64,000 bases of DNA from Azonexus fungiphilus (GTDB taxonomy: Bacteria; Pseudomonadota; Gammaproteobacteria; Burkholderiales; Rhodocyclaceae): NCBI RefSeq assembly GCF_003634965.1, contig NZ_RBXP01000019.1, positions 149,164 through 213,163 of the forward strand, written 5' to 3'. Shown in pieces: positions 1 through 8,402 of the stretch. Position 1 is the stretch's first letter, and the number at the start of each line of letters is the position of its first letter. The translations under genes were made by a program, and so were the position numbers. Below the pieces are notes generated by a model. The model did not search any database and had not been told where the DNA came from. It saw only the letters and a program-made list of their open reading frames with translations.

Positions 1-392
1 CCTTGCCAGACCGCGAGCGCCACCTGCGCCACGGCCTCGGCGGTGGCGCGCTCGTAGCCGCCGGCCGGCTTGATCTCGACATTGGCCAGGAGGCCGAGCT
101 CGCGGCACAGGCTGGCGGCCGCCCGGAAAGTCGGAACCGGCTCGCCGTCACCGGCATCGAGCGCGAAAAGAACGGCGTCCGCCGTTTCGGCAACGCGGCC
201 GCGGCCGTTGGTCGTCCGTTCCAGGGTTTCGTCGTGGATCAGCACCGGCGTGCCGTCGGCCGACAGCATCACGTCGAACTCGACCGCCCGCAGGCCGAGC
301 CTGGCCGCCAGCCGGATGCCGGCGAGGGTGTTCTCGGGGGCCAGCGAGCCGCCGCCGCGGTGGGCAATCCAGCGCGGCAGCGACGGCAGCAT
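1..392 (-). CDS. ugpQ: Glycerophosphodiester phosphodiesterase, partial (C-terminus outside window)
   Basis: Only the N-terminal ~130 codons are in the window. The reading starts MLPSLPRWIAHRGGG and continues with APENTL and VEFDVMLSADG, the HRG and E-x-D metal and catalytic motifs of the GDPD family, then IHDETLERTTNG and NVEIKP. The family hydrolyses glycerophosphodiesters to glycerol-3-phosphate and an alcohol. Its ATG overlaps the stop of the upstream solute-binding gene by one base (TGATG), so the two are translationally coupled, which fits a ugp-type operon. Family assignment is strong; the subgroup (cytosolic UgpQ) is inferred from the neighbour. Confidence 0.85.
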   Translation of the reverse strand, partial: MLPSLPRWIAHRGGGSLAPENTLAGIRLAARLGLRAVEFDVMLSADGTPVLIHDETLERTTNGRGRVAETADAVLFALDAGDGEPVPTFRAAASLCRELGLLANVEIKPAGGYERATAEAVAQVALAVWQ

Positions 393-1675
393 CAGAAGGG
401 CTGCGCCTTCTTCAGCGCCGGCTTGGCACCGAGCACCGAGTTGCCGCGGACGACGGCGGTGTCGAGCGCCGCCTTGGCCGGCTTCTGGTCGGCCCAGACG
501 GCAGCCAGCTCCTCGTCGGCGATGATCCGCGTACCGTCGATGTTGGAGACGCGCAGGTCGGCGCTGTCGGCCTTGCCCTGCAACGACGCGTAGGCCGCGT
601 CGAGTGCCTGGCGACCATCCTGGAGCAGGCTGCTGAGGGCGGCCCGGCGGGCGGCTTCGGTGAGCGGCAGGCCGCCGTGGTTGCGCACCAGTTCGATCTG
701 GATTTCCGGCGACAGCAGGAAGGAGACGAAACGCGCCGCCGCCTTGTATTCCGCCGCCGGCTTGCCGGCCCCGACCCAGACCGCCGGACCGTCGGCCAGC
801 GCCGGCCGGCGACCGCCGTAAACATCGTCGTGATAAGGCAGCGGCGCAACGCCGAGTTCGACGCCGCGGGCGTCCTGGAAGTCGGCGTATTCGCGCGAAT
901 CGGTGGTCAGCATCGCACACTGCCCCTCGCGGAAGCGCTGGCTGGCCTCGTTGCCCTGGCCGTACTGGCGGAAATAGCGGGCCTTGCTCCAGGTCGCCAT
1001 CATCGCGACGTGCTTGACCTGCGGCAGCGCATTGAACTTGAGACCGCCCTTGGCATCGGTCGCCGGCACGCCGGAAACCGCGCTGACGTTGTCGATATGC
1101 ACCCAGACCGGCCACGACGAGGCGTACGGACAGTCGTAACCGGCCGACTGCAGCTTGTCGAGGTAGCCCTGCATCTCGAACCAGGTCTTCGGCGGCACTT
1201 CCGGATCGAGCCCGGCCTTGCGCAGCGCGTTCTTGTTGTAGAACAGCACCGGCGTCGAATAGAGCACCGGCAACGCGACGACGCGGCCGCGGGCATCGGT
1301 GACGCCCGGCCGCAGCACTTCCGGCAGGCTCAGCGAGAGCGGCGCACCGGCCTTGCTCATCATCGCGTGCAGCGGCACGAAATCCTTCGGCTGGCTGAGG
1401 ACCTCGCTGGTCTGGTAGCGGCTGAGCAGGTTCAGCGTCGCCGGCTTGTCGCCCTTTTCGAGACGCACCAGCTTGATCGTGTTGCCGGTTTCGCGATGGT
1501 AGCGCTCGATCATCGCAGCCAGCCGGGCGGCATTGGCTTCGTCGAGGTTGTGGGCCAGTGTCGGTTCGACCGGCGCCGCCTTGGCGGGTGCCTTGGCCGG
1601 CGGTTTGGCGGCCAGCGCGGGAACGGAGAAGACGACGGACAAGGCGAGCAGCAGGGGACGGACAACAGGCAGCAT
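392..1675 (-). CDS. ugpB: ABC transporter substrate-binding protein, glycerol-3-phosphate type
   Basis: A 427-residue periplasmic binding protein. Starting at 1675 (MLPVVRPLLLALSVVF) gives a clean Sec signal peptide ending near VPALAAK; a start three codons earlier is possible. The mature part shows family 1 solute-binding features such as LPVLYSTPVLFYNKNALRKA, then PKTWFEM and a W-rich ligand-site segment. Length and pattern match UgpB, which delivers glycerol-3-phosphate or glycerophosphodiesters to UgpAE/UgpC. No permease or ATPase gene is seen in the window; they may lie beyond the left edge. It overlaps ugpQ by one base. The exact ligand is inferred from that partner. Confidence 0.8.
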   Translation of the reverse strand: MLPVVRPLLLALSVVFSVPALAAKPPAKAPAKAAPVEPTLAHNLDEANAARLAAMIERYHRETGNTIKLVRLEKGDKPATLNLLSRYQTSEVLSQPKDFVPLHAMMSKAGAPLSLSLPEVLRPGVTDARGRVVALPVLYSTPVLFYNKNALRKAGLDPEVPPKTWFEMQGYLDKLQSAGYDCPYASSWPVWVHIDNVSAVSGVPATDAKGGLKFNALPQVKHVAMMATWSKARYFRQYGQGNEASQRFREGQCAMLTTDSREYADFQDARGVELGVAPLPYHDDVYGGRRPALADGPAVWVGAGKPAAEYKAAARFVSFLLSPEIQIELVRNHGGLPLTEAARRAALSSLLQDGRQALDAAYASLQGKADSADLRVSNIDGTRIIADEELAAVWADQKPAKAALDTAVVRGNSVLGAKPALKKAQPF

Positions 1676-1705
1676 GGAAAACATCCGGCAAAAAAACGAG
1701 GGCGA

Positions 1706-1711
1706 ATTATA
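1706..1711 (-). promoter_or_regulatory. Putative -10 box (TATAAT) for ugpB-ugpQ
   Basis: The plus strand reads ATTATA, so the minus strand has a perfect TATAAT about 30 bases upstream of the ugpB start, in the short gap between two divergent genes. No convincing -35 hexamer is visible. Confidence 0.4.
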
Positions 1712-1769
1712 GCGCCGCATCGCTGTCGCGATTTCGACAGATCGGTGACAGATATGCGAGAATCGCCAC

Positions 1770-2183
1770 ATGCTCAATCGTGCCTTTTTGCTTGCCTTCG
1801 CCCTCCTTGCCCTGACCGGCTGCGACCAGGTCGCCGGCAAGCTCGGCCTCGAGAACCCGGCCCAGAAGGAAGCCAAGAACGACGCCGAAGGCCGTGCCGT
1901 CGGCAGCGCCTGCCGCCATTCCGGCCGGGCCATCGAGGATTGCTACGCGATCTACGGCTGGCTGCCGAAATCGAGCATTTACGCCGGCTGGCGCGAGATG
2001 GACGAATACATGCGCGACAACAAGCTGGAGACGATTGCGCCCCAGTTGCCGCCACCGGAACCGCCGGGCACCAAGAAGAAACGCCCGGCTGCTGCCACAG
2101 AGCCGGCTGCCGAAACGACCAAGGAAGCGCCGCCGGCAGCCGAGGACAAGAACGAAGCACGGAGCGAAGGCGGCAAGCACTGA
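1770..2183 (+). CDS. Small putative lipoprotein of unknown function
   Basis: A 137-residue protein. It opens with a lipoprotein signal peptide (MLNRAFLLAFALLALTGCDQ; lipobox LTGC, Cys17). The middle (about residues 35-85) contains two cysteines and aromatic residues (SACRHSGRAIEDCYAIYGWLPKS) that look like a small folded domain. The C-terminal third is a low-complexity Pro/Ala/Glu/Lys tail. I do not recognise the family. It lies 35 bases upstream of the sensor kinase and may be co-transcribed, but no functional link is shown. Confidence 0.65.
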   Translation: MLNRAFLLAFALLALTGCDQVAGKLGLENPAQKEAKNDAEGRAVGSACRHSGRAIEDCYAIYGWLPKSSIYAGWREMDEYMRDNKLETIAPQLPPPEPPGTKKKRPAAATEPAAETTKEAPPAAEDKNEARSEGGKH

Positions 2184-2218
2184 TCCGCCGCCGGAACAGG
2201 CCCCGGGAGACAAACGCG

Positions 2219-4759
2219 ATGCACGGGTGGCAAAAGTTCCTGCAGGGAATCCGCGGCAAGCTGATCGGCATTTTCGTCCTGATCAAGGTCGTTCCGCTGC
2301 TGCTGCTCGCCTGGTTCGCCTGGCACACCGCCCAGCAGCTCGGCGCCAGCGTCGCCACCCAGGCCGGCGAGATGGCCGACGCCTCGCTGCAGACGATCCA
2401 GGAAATCGGCAAGACCGTCACCGAGGATTCGATCCGCGCCCTCGACGAGCGTTCGCGCGAGGCGATCGAGGCGCTGACCACCGACGCCGCGCGCAACATC
2501 GCCAACTTCCTCTACGCCCGCGACGCCGACATCCTCCAGGCGGCCGGCAGCGAACTGAGCGAAGCCGGCTTCCGCCGCTTCGTCGAACAGCGCCGGCGCA
2601 CGCTCTACCGGCACGGCCCCTGGCGACTGGCCGCCGACGGCAGTGCCTGGCAACCGGAAAACCCGGTCACCCGCGAGGCGAAGGTGACCCGGCCGATCCT
2701 CCCGGACAACGCGCGCAACTTCCACGCCCGGCCGCCGGAATACCTGGGCGAAGCCGAATCGCGACCGCTCTTCGTCGAAATGACCTACATCGACCTGGCC
2801 GGCAACGAGAAGATCAAGGTCACCACCGGCGATCTCACTGAAAAATCGCTGAAAAACGTCGTCGACCGTCAGAATACCTTCGTCCGCGCCGAGACCTACT
2901 TTCCCGAACTGAAGAAACTCAAGCCCGGCGAAATCCACGTCTCCGAAGTCATCGGCGCCTACGTGCCGAGCGACGTGATCGGCCCCTACCTGCCCGAGCG
3001 CCTGGCCAAGGCCGGACGGCCATTCGCCCCCGAGCAGTCGGCCTACGCCGGCACCGAGAACCCGGTCGGCAAGCGCTTTCGCGGCATCGTCCGCTGGGCG
3101 ACGCCGGTCGTCCAGGGCGGGCGCATCACCGGCTACGTGACCCTGGCGCTCGACCACGACCACATTCGCCAGTTCACCGACCGGCTGATGCCGACCGGCG
3201 AGCGCTACACGCCGATCATCGACGCGATCAAGGGCAACTACGCCTTTCTCTGGGACCACAAGAGCCGCGCCATCGCCCACCCCCGCGACTACATGATCGC
3301 CGGCTACGACCCGGCAACCGGCGACCCGGTCCCGCCCTGGCTGGACAGCGAGTTGTACGCCGAATGGCAGGCCAGCGGCAAGCCGGCGCACGAGTTCCTG
3401 GCCGGCGTCGCCCCCTTCCGCGACCAGCGCCTGACGCGCAAGCCGGCACCGGAACAGGCCAAGGCCGGCCAGACCGGGCTCGACTGCCGCTATCTCAATT
3501 TCTCGCCGCAATGCGACGGCTGGAACGCGCTGACCGAACACGGCGGCTCCGGCTCCTTCGTGATCTTCTTCTCCGGCCTGTGGAAGCTCACCACCGCCGC
3601 CGCCATTCCCTACTACACCGGGCAGTACGGCAAGTCGCCGCAAGGCTTCGGCTTCGTCACCATCGGTGCCAACGTGGACGACTTCCACAAGGCGGCCACC
3701 GACACGGCCGCCAAGATCAACACGCTGATCAGCGACAAGGACCGGCAGTTCAAGCAGCAGCGCGGCGACCTGCTCGACAGCATCGCCGCCAGCCTGAAGA
3801 CGACGGCGATCGGCCTGTGGGGATCGACACTGCTGATGATCGTCGTCGTCATCCTGATCGCGATCTGGATGGCCAACCTGCTGACCGGCCGGATCACCTC
3901 GATGATCGCCGGCATCCGCGCCTTCCGCGACGGCGACCTCGGCCACCGACTGGACGACCGCAGCCGCGACGAGATGGGTGAACTGGCACGCTCGTTCAAC
4001 GCGATGGCCGATTCGCTGGCCGACTCGATCCGGCGCATCGATGAAGCCCGCCAGAAGGCCGAGGAAGCCAGCCGTGCCAAATCCGCCTTCCTGGCCACCG
4101 TCTCCCACGAACTGCGGACCCCGCTCAACGGCATCCTCGGCTTCGCCGACCTGCTGCGCAGCGACCTGCACAACCCCGACCACCTGGAATACGCCCGGGT
4201 CATCCACCAGAGCGGCGAGCACCTGCTCAATCTGGTCAGCGAAATCCTCGATCTGGCCAAGATCGAAGCCGGCGAGATGCAGTTCCAGGAAAGCGCGATC
4301 CCGCTCCACGGCTTCCTCGAAGCCAGCCTGGCCATCCACCGCAGCAGCGCCGCCGCCAAGGGGCTGACGCTGTCGCTGCAGCTTGGCGGCGGCCTGCCCG
4401 ACTACCTGCACGCCGACCCGACCCGGCTGCGCCAGGTGATCAACAACCTGCTCAGCAACGCGATCAAGTTCACCGTCAGCGGCAGCGTCATCCTGCGCGC
4501 CGATGCCGACCCCGAATTCATCCGCATCGCGGTCATCGACACCGGCCCCGGCATCGCCCCCGAGTTCCACGAGACGGTCTTCGAGAAGTTCAAGCAACTG
4601 GAGAACTTCCTCACCCGCGAACACGGCGGCACCGGCCTCGGGCTGGCCCTGGTCCGGCAACTGGTCGGCCACATGGGTGGCCGGGTCACGCTCGAGTCCG
4701 AGCCGGGCGCCGGCGCCACCTTCACCATCCACCTGCCGCGCAAGGAGCCGCATGACTGA
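2219..4759 (+). CDS. Membrane-bound sensor histidine kinase (Cache-like sensor, HAMP, HisKA, HATPase)
   Basis: An 846-residue kinase. The ATG at 2219 (MHGWQKFLQGIRGKL) gives a first membrane helix at about residues 13-33, a large periplasmic region of roughly 490 residues, and a second helix near 527-550 (LLMIVVVILIAIWMANLL). A HAMP domain, a HisKA domain with the H-box VSHELRTPLNG (His near residue 630) and a HATPase domain follow (NNLLSNAIKF, DTGPGIAP, GGTGLGLAL). The long sensor region looks like a double-Cache fold; its ligand is unknown. The gene overlaps the downstream receiver gene by 8 bases, so the two form a phosphorelay pair. A longer open frame to the left is non-coding antisense to ugpB. 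Confidence 0.88.
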   Translation: MHGWQKFLQGIRGKLIGIFVLIKVVPLLLLAWFAWHTAQQLGASVATQAGEMADASLQTIQEIGKTVTEDSIRALDERSREAIEALTTDAARNIANFLYARDADILQAAGSELSEAGFRRFVEQRRRTLYRHGPWRLAADGSAWQPENPVTREAKVTRPILPDNARNFHARPPEYLGEAESRPLFVEMTYIDLAGNEKIKVTTGDLTEKSLKNVVDRQNTFVRAETYFPELKKLKPGEIHVSEVIGAYVPSDVIGPYLPERLAKAGRPFAPEQSAYAGTENPVGKRFRGIVRWATPVVQGGRITGYVTLALDHDHIRQFTDRLMPTGERYTPIIDAIKGNYAFLWDHKSRAIAHPRDYMIAGYDPATGDPVPPWLDSELYAEWQASGKPAHEFLAGVAPFRDQRLTRKPAPEQAKAGQTGLDCRYLNFSPQCDGWNALTEHGGSGSFVIFFSGLWKLTTAAAIPYYTGQYGKSPQGFGFVTIGANVDDFHKAATDTAAKINTLISDKDRQFKQQRGDLLDSIAASLKTTAIGLWGSTLLMIVVVILIAIWMANLLTGRITSMIAGIRAFRDGDLGHRLDDRSRDEMGELARSFNAMADSLADSIRRIDEARQKAEEASRAKSAFLATVSHELRTPLNGILGFADLLRSDLHNPDHLEYARVIHQSGEHLLNLVSEILDLAKIEAGEMQFQESAIPLHGFLEASLAIHRSSAAAKGLTLSLQLGGGLPDYLHADPTRLRQVINNLLSNAIKFTVSGSVILRADADPEFIRIAVIDTGPGIAPEFHETVFEKFKQLENFLTREHGGTGLGLALVRQLVGHMGGRVTLESEPGAGATFTIHLPRKEPHD

Positions 4760-5114
4760 ACGCCTCGCCCTGATCGTCGACGACCACCCGACCAACCGCC
4801 TGATCGCCAGCGCCCTGCTGCGCAAGCTCGGCTGGCAGACGCACGAGGCCGACTGCGGCGAAGCCGCGCTGGCCCTCGCCGCCAGCCACGCCTTCCGGCT
4901 GGTCCTGCTCGACATCAGCATGCCCGGCCTGTCCGGCGAAGCCACCTGTGCCAGCCTGCGCCAGCGGACCAGCGAAGGCGGCATGCACATCGTCGCCTAC
5001 ACCGCCCACGCCTTTCCCGAGGAGCGCGAACGCTTCCTCGCCGCCGGTTTCGACGATATCCTGGTCAAGCCGATCAGTCGCGAACGTGTCGAAGCCCTGG
5101 TCGCCGATCTCTAG
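4752..5114 (+). CDS. Single-domain response regulator (CheY-like receiver)
   Basis: A 120-residue receiver domain with no output domain. It has the acidic pair (IVDDH), the phosphoacceptor Asp in LLDISMPG (near residue 55), the Thr of AYTAHA and the conserved Lys of LVKPIS. Its start lies inside the last codons of the upstream kinase gene (8-base overlap), so the kinase is the obvious phosphodonor. With no DNA-binding or enzymatic domain it may act by protein contact or as a phosphate relay. Confidence 0.88.
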   Translation: MTERLALIVDDHPTNRLIASALLRKLGWQTHEADCGEAALALAASHAFRLVLLDISMPGLSGEATCASLRQRTSEGGMHIVAYTAHAFPEERERFLAAGFDDILVKPISRERVEALVADL

Positions 5115-5153
5115 AATCGACAAACTCGCCCGGTGCATGCCGGCCGGAGCGGG

Positions 5154-5159
5154 TATAAT
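5154..5159 (+). promoter_or_regulatory. TATAAT -10 box immediately upstream of rhlE
   Basis: A perfect TATAAT with an upstream G-rich extension (GGGTATAAT) ends only 8 bases before the rhlE ATG. If used, transcription would start at or within a base or two of the start codon. No good -35 is visible. Confidence 0.45.
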
Positions 5160-5167
5160 TCCGGCCC

Positions 5168-6664
5168 ATGTCTGAAATCAATACGTTAGCTGACAACTCG
5201 GTCAGCCCCCCGCCTGCCGACGCAGCCCCCGACATCACCTTCGCCGACCTCGGCCTCGCGCCCGAACTGCTGCGCGCCCTGAACGACATGGGCTACAGCA
5301 AGCCGACGCCGATCCAGGCCAAGGCCATCCCGCTCGTCGTCAGCGGCAAGGACATCATGGGCGGGGCGCAGACCGGCACCGGCAAGACCGCCGCCTTCAC
5401 GCTGCCGATCCTCCAGCGCATCCTGCCCTTCGCCAGCAGCAGCCCGTCGCCGGCCAAGCATCCGGTGCGCGCGCTGATCCTGGCGCCGACCCGCGAACTG
5501 GCCATGCAGGTGTTCGAGTCGGTCAAGGATTACAGCAAGCACACGCCGATCCGCGCCATGTGCGCCTACGGCGGCGTCGACATCAAGCCGCAGATCGCCG
5601 AGCTGAAGAAGGGTGTCGAAGTCCTGGTCGCCACGCCGGGCCGGCTGCTCGACCACGTCGAATCGAAGAGCGTCAGCTTCAACTCGGTGCAGGCGCTGGT
5701 CCTCGACGAAGCCGACCGCATGCTCGACATGGGCTTCATCCCCGACGTCACGCGCATCCTCAACATGCTGCCGCAGCAACGGCAGAGCCTGCTTTTTTCG
5801 GCCACCTTCTCGGAAGAGATCAAGAAGCTCGCCGACACCATGCTCAAGCAGCCGGTGCTGGTCGAAGTCGCCCGCCGCAACCAGGTGTCCGAAACCATCA
5901 CCCACCGCGTGCACCCGGTTTCCGAGTACGGCAAGCGCGGCCTGCTGACCAAGTTGCTGAAGTCGGGCGAGATCCGCCAGTGCATCGTCTTCATGCGCAC
6001 CAAGCAGGGCTGCTCGCGCCTGACCCGGGAACTGCAGCGGGCCGGCATCCAGGCCGACGCGATCCACGGCGACAAGAGCCAGCTCGACCGGATCAAGGCG
6101 CTCGAAGCCTTCAAGGCCGGCCAGACCCATGCCCTGATCGCCACCGATGTCGCCGCCCGCGGCCTCGACGTCGACGACCTGCCCTACGTGATCAACTACG
6201 AACTGCCGCACACGCCCGAAGACTACGTGCACCGCATTGGCCGCACCGGCCGTGCCGGCAAGTCGGGCAACGCGATTTCGCTGGTCAGCGCGCACGAGGT
6301 CGGCTACCTGATCGAGATCGAGAAGCTGATCAAGCGGCCGATCGAGCAGATCGAGATCGCCGGTTTCGAGCCCGAGGCCGAGTACGAATACCCGCCGGGC
6401 AACAAGAAGAAGCGCAGCGCGCCGCCGGCACGGGCGCCGCTGGCCACGCGTCCGGAACGCGGCGAGCGCCACGAACGGCATGAGCGGCCGGCCCGCCGCA
6501 ACCCGATGATCGCCGCCGACGGCTTCGACTTCAGCAAGCCCTACGAATCGACGACCCCGGTCAGCGACCTGCCCGATTCACCGAAAGCGCCGGCCAAGGC
6601 CGATCCACACAAGCCGAAGCGGGTCGTCGCCGCGCTGCTCGGCGGCCTCGGCCGCAAGACCTGA
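5168..6664 (+). CDS. rhlE: DEAD-box ATP-dependent RNA helicase RhlE
   Basis: A 498-residue DEAD-box helicase. Motifs in order: Q-motif (GYSKPTPIQ), motif I (AQTGTGKT), Ia (PTRELA), Ib (TPGRLLD), II (DEAD in VLDEADRML), III (SAT), IV (IVFMRTK), V (ATDVAARGLDVDDL) and VI (HRIGRTGRAG). The C-terminal ~110 residues are basic and low-complexity (KKKRSAPPARAP and an ERGERHERHERPARR stretch), typical of the RhlE RNA-binding tail. RhlE enzymes remodel RNA duplexes in ribosome assembly and RNA decay. The first ATG follows a TATAAT so closely that the mRNA may be leaderless. Confidence 0.93.
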   Translation: MSEINTLADNSVSPPPADAAPDITFADLGLAPELLRALNDMGYSKPTPIQAKAIPLVVSGKDIMGGAQTGTGKTAAFTLPILQRILPFASSSPSPAKHPVRALILAPTRELAMQVFESVKDYSKHTPIRAMCAYGGVDIKPQIAELKKGVEVLVATPGRLLDHVESKSVSFNSVQALVLDEADRMLDMGFIPDVTRILNMLPQQRQSLLFSATFSEEIKKLADTMLKQPVLVEVARRNQVSETITHRVHPVSEYGKRGLLTKLLKSGEIRQCIVFMRTKQGCSRLTRELQRAGIQADAIHGDKSQLDRIKALEAFKAGQTHALIATDVAARGLDVDDLPYVINYELPHTPEDYVHRIGRTGRAGKSGNAISLVSAHEVGYLIEIEKLIKRPIEQIEIAGFEPEAEYEYPPGNKKKRSAPPARAPLATRPERGERHERHERPARRNPMIAADGFDFSKPYESTTPVSDLPDSPKAPAKADPHKPKRVVAALLGGLGRKT

Positions 6665-6676
6665 GCCGGCCCCGGC

Positions 6677-7474
6677 TCAGGCGCCGCCGCGCGGCACGAA
6701 GCCGGCCGGCGGCCGGGCCTTCGGCACTTCCACCTCGACCAGCCGGATCACCGCCAGCGACAGGTTGTCGCCGGCACCGGCCGCCCGCTGCCGGGCCAGG
6801 TCGATGATCTTCTCGCAAGCCGTGCGCGCCGAATTGCCGGCGAGCAACTCGCCCATTTCGGCTTCGTCGAAATAGGCCCAGATGCCGTCCGAACAGAGCA
6901 TGAAACTGTCGCCGGCGCGCAGGTCGGCAGTTTCGGCAAAGCTGAAGCGCGGCTCGTCCTGCCCGCCGAGCGAGGTCATCAGCACGTTGCGGTTGGGATG
7001 GGTGAGCGCCTGCGCCGGCGTGATCTTGCCGGTGGCGACCAGATGTTCGACAAACGAGTGGTCGACCGTGCGCGTCAGCAACTGACGGCCGCGATAATGG
7101 TAGAGACGGCTGTCGCCGCAATACCCCCAGCTCGCCAGGCCCGGCTGCAGCAGCAGCATGACGGCGGTGCTGTGCGGGTCCTTTTCGTTCATGAAGCGCG
7201 AGGCCTTGATCATCGTGTGCGCCTCGCGCATGCTGTTTTCCAGCAGCCAGCGGGCGCTTTCCTCGACCGGCGCGAAATGCTCGAGATTGGTGCGCGCCGT
7301 GTGCAGCACCTGCTCCGCAGCCAGCGCGCCGCCGGTGTGGCCGCCCATGCCGTCGGCAACGACGGCCAGCGCGATGCCCTTGCGGCGCACGTGCGGCAGG
7401 ATCGCGACGCGATCCTGCTGTTCCTTGCGATCGCCCTGATGCTGGGCGGCGCAGGCATCCACTGCTATCGGCAT
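6677..7474 (-). CDS. PP2C-family Ser/Thr protein phosphatase
   Basis: A 265-residue PPM/PP2C phosphatase. The start at 7474 (MPIAVDACAAQHQG) has a strong AGGGAGGG Shine-Dalgarno. Metal-binding motifs are visible: RKEQQDR near the N-terminus, VVADGMGGHTGG, MLCSDGIW and GAGDNLSLAV near the end. The family removes phosphate from Ser/Thr with two Mn/Mg ions; stand-alone bacterial members often oppose Hanks-type kinases, but no such kinase is in the window. It lies 28 bases downstream of the HDOD gene and is probably the last gene of the glcDEF transcript. Confidence 0.88.
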   Translation of the reverse strand: MPIAVDACAAQHQGDRKEQQDRVAILPHVRRKGIALAVVADGMGGHTGGALAAEQVLHTARTNLEHFAPVEESARWLLENSMREAHTMIKASRFMNEKDPHSTAVMLLLQPGLASWGYCGDSRLYHYRGRQLLTRTVDHSFVEHLVATGKITPAQALTHPNRNVLMTSLGGQDEPRFSFAETADLRAGDSFMLCSDGIWAYFDEAEMGELLAGNSARTACEKIIDLARQRAAGAGDNLSLAVIRLVEVEVPKARPPAGFVPRGGA

Positions 7475-7502
7475 TAGCCCTCCCTCTTGGCCGCGCAGAT
7501 TA

Positions 7503-8402
7503 TCACGAAACCCCGGCCTGAATGCCGCCGCGGAAGCGCTCCAGAATGTCGTCGACGAACTCCGGCAGGGTGTCGTCGCCAAGGCCGAGCTCGGCCAGCA
7601 CCTCGCCCTTGACATCGTCCCATTCGGGATTCGGCATGTGCTGGTCGCGCGCATGCACCTCGATCGCCAGCTGCAGGATGGCGACCATGCTGCGCGACTC
7701 GTGGTCGCCCAGTTCGTTCATCGCATGCTGGTGACGGATGGCATCGCAGATGAAGCCGGGCAGACACCAGTGGCGGGCGACCAGATAGCCGACGACGGCA
7801 TGGTCGCTGTTGAACTTGCGATCCTCCTCGCGCCAGTTTGCCCAGTGGCCGGGCGTGCCCAGGCGCATTTCCCGGCAGTAGCTGGGAAAGCGCTGCAGCA
7901 GCAGGGGCACGCCGCAAGCATGGAAGATGCCGGCAAGATAGGCCTGGTCGGGGAACAGGTTGCAGACGGCGATGCGCTCCTCGGCGATCAGCATGGCCAG
8001 TTCGCCGACCGCCTGCGAACGCGCCCAGAACGCCTCGTACACGCGCTGCTCCTTGCGCACCGCGGCGTTGCCGGCGAGGGCGATGGCCTGCGCCAGGCGA
8101 TAGGTCTGCTCGACGCCGACCGCGTGCAGGATCTGCTCGACCGACTCGAACGGCTGGTGCTTGCGGTAGGCGGCATTGCCGACCACCTTGAACAGCATCG
8201 CGGTCAGTCCCGGATCTTGGTTAACGGTCCGGGCAATCAGCCGGACGTCGAGCTCGTGGCGGGCGATCAGCTTGCGCAACTCCTCGAGCACGCGCGGCTG
8301 CGCCGGAATGCGCACGCCGCCCTCGAGCACGCGCTTGACGCGGGCGACGTCCTGCTCGCCCAGCGTCGCGGTAAGGTCCCTGATCGAGGGCGCTTTGGTC
8401 AT
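7503..8402 (-). CDS. HDOD domain signalling protein
   Basis: A 299-residue HDOD (HD-related output domain) protein. The core runs from about residue 30 (IPAQPRVLEELRKLI, VRLIARTVNQDPGLTAMLFKVVGNAAY) to about 220. It lacks the full catalytic HD residues, as is typical, so it is probably regulatory rather than a phosphodiesterase. Its start overlaps the stop of glcF by 4 bases (ATGA), which ties its translation to the glycolate oxidase operon. The signal it handles is unknown. Confidence 0.82.
   Translation of the reverse strand: MTKAPSIRDLTATLGEQDVARVKRVLEGGVRIPAQPRVLEELRKLIARHELDVRLIARTVNQDPGLTAMLFKVVGNAAYRKHQPFESVEQILHAVGVEQTYRLAQAIALAGNAAVRKEQRVYEAFWARSQAVGELAMLIAEERIAVCNLFPDQAYLAGIFHACGVPLLLQRFPSYCREMRLGTPGHWANWREEDRKFNSDHAVVGYLVARHWCLPGFICDAIRHQHAMNELGDHESRSMVAILQLAIEVHARDQHMPNPEWDDVKGEVLAELGLGDDTLPEFVDDILERFRGGIQAGVS

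Noticed and set aside
677..2200. Long open frame running into the sensor kinase (1360 codons in total)
   Set aside because: The first ~510 codons are antisense to ugpB and cross the lipoprotein gene in another frame; they are Arg/Gln-rich shadow translation. The true kinase start is the ATG at 2219.
2861..2880. GTCGTCGACCGTCAG in the sensor kinase as a further repeat copy
   Set aside because: The arm is partial, there is no clear second arm, and the peptide (VVDRQN) fits the surrounding sensor domain; I cannot separate it from chance.
1979..4990. 1003-codon minus-strand frame opposite the sensor kinase
   Set aside because: Composition typical of antisense frames in GC-rich DNA; the plus-strand kinase has complete catalytic motifs.
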